The notes below the pieces were generated by a model, which saw only the letters and a list, made by a program, of their open reading frames with translations, did not search any database and was not told where the DNA came from. Shown here piece after piece: positions 60,634-64,000 of a stretch of 64,000 nucleotides of DNA (its first letter is position 1; every line of letters starts with the position of its first letter). Source of the stretch: JBFLYO01 sp040756745 (GTDB lineage: Bacteria; Bacteroidota; Ignavibacteria; UBA10030; UBA6906); the NCBI GenBank assembly GCA_040756745.1, contig JBFLYO010000008.1:1-64000 (forward strand). Direction: 5' to 3'. A program made the translations under genes and the position numbers.

Positions 60634-61851
60634 TCATTCTTGCAGGACACGACGGAAGCCCCGCTTGCCAACCCGTACGGTGATCCCCTTCCCGATATCA
60701 ACCACCGCGTTCTGGTCGGAGATGCGAGCACCGTCAATGCTGACCGCTCCCTGATCGATCATTCGCCGGGCCTCGTTCCTGGACGTCACCAGTCCCGCGT
60801 CGGTCAAGAGCTGCACGATCCCGAGCCTTCCGCCCGGGGCGGAGAGCACACACTCGGGAATTTCGTCCGGTGCTTCGCGTTCCTTGAACATCCTGTCGAA
60901 CTCCCGTTCCGCCTGATCGGCCTCGACGTCGCCGTGATACATGGTGACGAGCGTCCGGGCGAGGCGACGCTTCAGCGTGCTCGGATTTGTCGCCGGATCG
61001 GCCAATTGGCTCTTGATGGAGGCCAGCTCAACCGATGACGCGTCGGTCGTCAGCAGGAAGTAGTCGTAGATCAGCGCATCGGGAATCCTCATGGTCTTCC
61101 CGAATATCTCCCGCGGCGGCTCGCTCAACCCGATGTAATTGTCAAGCGACTTGCTCATCTTCTCCACCCCGTCGGTCCCCAGGAGGATGGGTGTCGTCAG
61201 CGTGACCTGTGGCTCCTGGCCGTACTCTCGCTGGATGTCGCGCCCCACAAGCAGGTTGAACTTCTGGTCGGTTCCACCGAGTTCAACGTCTGCCCGGATC
61301 GCGACAGAGTCCATCGCCTGTGCGAGGGGATACAGGAACTCGTGGATGCTGATGGGCTCTTCGGCGTTGTAGCGGCGCTCAAAGTCGTCGCGTTCCAGCA
61401 TGCGCGCAACGGTGTACTTGCTTCCGAGAGTAACGACCTCGGCGAAGCTCATCTTTGCCAGCCATTCCGAGTTGTACACCATGCGCACCCGCGACGAGGA
61501 GAGAATCCTTCCAGCCTGCTCGAGATAGCTCTTGCCGTTGGTGCGCGTTTCTTCGAGAGAGAGGGGAGGGCGCGTCTTGCTCCGGCCCGAGGGGTCGCCG
61601 ATCATGCCGGTGAAGTCCCCCACGATCAGGATCGCTTCGTGGCCGAGGTCCTGAAACTGCCTGAGCTTGCGCAGCACCACAGAATGGCCGAGGTGAAGAT
61701 CGGGCCGGCTGGGATCGCATCCGAGCTTCACGCGCAGGGGGGTCTGTGACTTCAGGGATTCGGCGATCTTGCGCTCGAGGTCCTCGATACGGATGATCTC
61801 CGATGCGCCGCGAGTGATAAGATCGAGCTGTTCGTTCAGCGGGGGGAACAA
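60634..61851 (-). CDS. tyrS: Tyrosyl-tRNA synthetase
   Basis: 405 aa class I synthetase. HIGH-type motif HLGHSVVL, tyrosine site with DLGHEAILIVGDFTGMIGDP, KMSKS in GVEKMSKSLDNYIG, and a C-terminal S4 RNA-binding domain (VTSRNEARRMIDQGAVSIDG). It is the TyrRZ-type long form. 9 bp separates it from smpB upstream. Confidence 0.96.
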   Translation of the reverse strand: MFPPLNEQLDLITRGASEIIRIEDLERKIAESLKSQTPLRVKLGCDPSRPDLHLGHSVVLRKLRQFQDLGHEAILIVGDFTGMIGDPSGRSKTRPPLSLEETRTNGKSYLEQAGRILSSSRVRMVYNSEWLAKMSFAEVVTLGSKYTVARMLERDDFERRYNAEEPISIHEFLYPLAQAMDSVAIRADVELGGTDQKFNLLVGRDIQREYGQEPQVTLTTPILLGTDGVEKMSKSLDNYIGLSEPPREIFGKTMRIPDALIYDYFLLTTDASSVELASIKSQLADPATNPSTLKRRLARTLVTMYHGDVEADQAEREFDRMFKEREAPDEIPECVLSAPGGRLGIVQLLTDAGLVTSRNEARRMIDQGAVSIDGARISDQNAVVDIGKGITVRVGKRGFRRVLQE

Positions 61852-61860
61852 TGGCGGTGA

Positions 61861-62325
61861 CTACCGTGCTAGATGTCGCCTGATGGCTCGCTCGGCATCC
61901 CTCCGGGCGATGTCCTGACGCTTGTCGTACTCACGTTTTCCACGGCAGACGCCCAGCTGCAGCTTCGCGATACCGTGGACAAAATAGACCTTGAGCGGTA
62001 TGAGCGTGATTCCTTTCTCCTTCAGGCGCGCGTTGATCCTGCGGAGCTCGTTTTTGTGCACCAGCAGCTTGCGCCTGCGGAGGGGGTCGACGTTGCTGTA
62101 GCTTCCGTGAGAGTACGGACTGATGTGCATGCCGAAGAGCCAGAGCTCGCCGTCCTTGATCATTGCGTACCCGTCGGCGAGATTGGCGATTCCCTGTCGC
62201 AGCGATTTGACTTCGGTTCCCGTGAGGACGATGCCGGTTTCGTAGGTATCGAGGATTGAGTATTCGTGCCGGGCTTTGCGGTTGGTTGTGACCAGCGTTT
62301 CGCCCGTCCCCTCCTGACCCGTCAT
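61861..62325 (-). CDS. smpB: SsrA-binding protein SmpB
   Basis: 154 aa. RNA-binding OB fold: NRKARHEYSILDTYETGIVLTG, split at ETGIVL; GTEVKSLRQG; and the C-terminal KREYDKRQDIARRD tail that enters the ribosome. It works with tmRNA to free stalled ribosomes. The ssrA gene itself was not seen in this window. Confidence 0.96.
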   Translation of the reverse strand: MTGQEGTGETLVTTNRKARHEYSILDTYETGIVLTGTEVKSLRQGIANLADGYAMIKDGELWLFGMHISPYSHGSYSNVDPLRRRKLLVHKNELRRINARLKEKGITLIPLKVYFVHGIAKLQLGVCRGKREYDKRQDIARRDAERAIRRHLAR

Positions 62326-62350
62326 GTGCCGTCAGAAATTTTGTGCGCGT

Positions 62351-62379
62351 AGTATACCGAAATCACCGAGGAATATCAA
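62351..62379 (-). promoter_or_regulatory. Candidate promoter for smpB-tyrS-pdaD
   Basis: On the minus strand: TTGATA, 17 bp, TATACT; 26 bp before the start codon. Confidence 0.65.
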
Positions 62380-62433
62380 GGAATTCTTTTCGCGTCGCGC
62401 CGGGCTTCCGTCTCGCGGGCGGCTGAGCGTTCG

Positions 62434-62462
62434 TTGACTTTCAAACCCCGCTTGGGTATATT
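62434..62462 (+). promoter_or_regulatory. Candidate promoter for lpdA
   Basis: TTGACT, 17 bp, TATATT; 79 bp before the gene start. Confidence 0.6.
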
Positions 62463-62540
62463 TTGTGACCTTCCGGGAAGCCGGAGGATGCACCAAGGGG
62501 AATGCCATTTCCCTTTTTTGTTGCTCACCAGTGAGGCATC

Positions 62541-63938
62541 ATGGCGGAATCCAGGTACGATCTCCTCATCGTCGGCGGTGGACCCGGCGGCTACACCGCC
62601 GCGATCAGGGGGGCCCAGCTCGGTATGCGCGCTGCGATCGTGGAGCGGGAGCGTCTCGGGGGGATTTGCCTGAACTGGGGGTGCATCCCGACCAAAGCGC
62701 TGCTCAGAAACGCAGAGATCCTCCACACCTTCCGCAAGGCGGACGAGTGGGGGATCAGCTACGACAACCTTCAGGTAGACTTCGCCAAAATCATCAGGCG
62801 CAGCAGGGGGGTGGCGGACCGGATCACGAAGGGTGTCGAGTTCCTGATGAAGAAGCATAAGATCGACGTCATTCACGGGGAAGGGCGACTTGTCGCTGCT
62901 GGTACGGTTGAAGCCCGCGCCGACGGGAAACCGACCGTCACCGTCCACGCATCCCACATCGTTCTTGCCACGGGCGCACGACCCCGCTCGCTCCCCGGCG
63001 TCGCCATCGACAGAACCCGGATCATCACGAGCACCGAGGCGATGATGCTCAGCCAGCAGCCCGAGTCGATGATCATTGTCGGTGCAGGGGCGATCGGGAT
63101 TGAATTCGCCTATTTCTACAACGCCCTCCGGACAAAGGTGACAGTGGTCGAAATGCTCCCGGGGATACTCCCCGTGGAAGACCGCGAACTGACGCGACTG
63201 CTGGAGACAAGTCTCAGGAAGCAGGGGATCGAAATCCTTACAGGCGCCACGGTTGAGACTGTCCGGTCAGGACAGACCGGTGTCACCGTGAGCGTTTCCT
63301 CCTCTGAGGGAAGGCGGGAGTTGAAGGGAGACCTCGCCCTGATGGCGATTGGCGTGCAGGGGAATGTTGAATATCTCGGCCTCGAAGATCTCGGCGTGGG
63401 GACGGAAAAGGGGAGGATCCTCGTCGACGGCAACTATCGCACCGCGTGCGCCGGCGTGTATGCCATCGGCGATGTGATCGGCCCCCCGTGGCTGGCACAC
63501 GTCGCTTCAGCCGAGGGGGTTCACTGTGTTGAGGCGATTGCGGGGAGAAATCCCGAACCAATCGACTACACGTCGGTCCCCGGCTGCACCTACTGCCAGC
63601 CTCAGATCGCCAGCGTCGGCCTGACCGAGGAACGGGCGCGCGAAGAAGGGCATGAAGTCACGATCGGCCGCGCGCAGTTCCGTCCATTCGGCAAAGCAAT
63701 GGCGATCGGTGAAACGGAAGGGATGGTCAAACTGATTTTCGATGCGAAGTATGGCGAACTGCTCGGGGCGCATATCATGGGATCGGACGCTACCGAAATG
63801 ATCGCCGAACTCGTTGTGGCAAAGCGGCTTGAGACAACGGGAGAACAAATCTATCGGTCCGTGCATGCACACCCGACCCTTGGCGAAGCGGTCATGGAGG
63901 CGGCTGCGGCGGCGTACGGCGAGTCGATCAATATCTAA
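62541..63938 (+). CDS. lpdA: Dihydrolipoyl dehydrogenase
   Basis: 465 aa flavoprotein disulfide reductase. FAD-binding GGGPGGYTAAIRGAQLG, redox disulfide GGICLNWGCIPTK, NAD-binding GAGAIGIEFAYF, and the C-terminal His-Glu (HAHPTLGEAVMEAA). It reoxidises dihydrolipoamide in 2-oxo-acid dehydrogenase or glycine cleavage complexes. The E1/E2 genes are outside the window. Confidence 0.95.
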   Translation: MAESRYDLLIVGGGPGGYTAAIRGAQLGMRAAIVERERLGGICLNWGCIPTKALLRNAEILHTFRKADEWGISYDNLQVDFAKIIRRSRGVADRITKGVEFLMKKHKIDVIHGEGRLVAAGTVEARADGKPTVTVHASHIVLATGARPRSLPGVAIDRTRIITSTEAMMLSQQPESMIIVGAGAIGIEFAYFYNALRTKVTVVEMLPGILPVEDRELTRLLETSLRKQGIEILTGATVETVRSGQTGVTVSVSSSEGRRELKGDLALMAIGVQGNVEYLGLEDLGVGTEKGRILVDGNYRTACAGVYAIGDVIGPPWLAHVASAEGVHCVEAIAGRNPEPIDYTSVPGCTYCQPQIASVGLTEERAREEGHEVTIGRAQFRPFGKAMAIGETEGMVKLIFDAKYGELLGAHIMGSDATEMIAELVVAKRLETTGEQIYRSVHAHPTLGEAVMEAAAAAYGESINI

Positions 63939-64000
63939 GCGGGACCTGCGAACATCCCTTCGTGCCCTGGTGTTCTTTCCTTTAGAGGAGTGCTGCGCCG
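63939..64000. other. Window end after lpdA
   Basis: 62 bp. It has a GAGGA motif at 63986-63990 followed by GTGCTGCGCCG, so a gene could start here, but too little sequence remains to judge. Confidence 0.3.

Overview
The window is one contiguous stretch of a GC-rich, Gram-negative chromosome. It most likely comes from the Bacteroidota/Chlorobi/Ignavibacteriota (FCB) group. The evidence is: two proteins with type IX secretion (T9SS) C-terminal sorting domains (NPFNP-type motifs at the ends of the genes at 23234 and 39419); a pair of the DNSSALYDVA-type lipoproteins I associate with Ignavibacteria; an atpD-atpC pair separated from the rest of the ATP synthase; outer-membrane lipoproteins (LpoB, RlpA, Mip-type FKBP, a lytic transglycosylase); and a PUR-alpha-like DUF3276 protein. 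Many intergenic spaces carry a promoter of the form TTGnnT - 17 bp - TAnnTT. I saw no integrase, transposase, phage gene or CRISPR array.

Layout. 0-6 kb: start of a kelch-repeat gene leaving the window (minus strand), AMP nucleosidase, alanine racemase, a lone receiver protein, a threonine-dehydrogenase-like SDR and an M28 peptidase. 6-18.7 kb: a large hybrid sensor kinase, DUF3276 protein, thioredoxin, RmuC, an LpoB/TPR lipoprotein pair, glycogen branching enzyme, then a B12-binding MerR-type regulator overlapping a VOC protein and a TIGR01777-type SDR. 18.7-25 kb is an accessory island: an orphan promoter, a tandem duplication of a beta-propeller-like lipoprotein gene with its 5' region and 3' hairpin, and a large T9SS-secreted protein interrupted by an in-frame amber codon. 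25-32 kb: methylmalonyl-CoA epimerase, AspT-type transporter, UppP, a Gx-transporter/NusG-II fusion and an ECF transporter (two ATPases, with EcfT on the opposite strand). 32-43 kb: pseudo-receiver protein, QueC, class I fumarase, acyl-CoA ligase, DUF2007, FKBP, ferritin, POT/MFS transporter, secreted M1 aminopeptidase, Gfo/Idh oxidoreductase and a small membrane protein. 43-53.5 kb: a structured intergenic element, RF3, a two-component system followed by two secreted-protein genes sharing a phased TGAC operator, an M13 peptidase, a PAP2-type protein, an alpha/beta hydrolase and a ferredoxin. 53.6-53.9 kb: tRNA-Thr(CGU) nested between two halves of another tRNA. 54-64 kb: atpDC, ManC, RlpA, an RpiB variant, a lytic transglycosylase, pyruvoyl arginine decarboxylase, TyrS, SmpB and dihydrolipoyl dehydrogenase.

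Most of the window is housekeeping: envelope maintenance (Alr, UppP, LpoB, RlpA, transglycosylase), translation (RF3, TyrS, SmpB, QueC, tRNA), central metabolism (fumarase, Lpd, GlgB, ATP synthase) and redox (Trx, ferredoxin). The parts most worth a second look are the nested tRNA structure, the shared 10/10/11-bp phased TGAC operator next to an OmpR-type regulator, the 43.2 kb structured element with a perfect anti-16S motif, the ECF/UppP cluster, and the amber-interrupted secreted protein.
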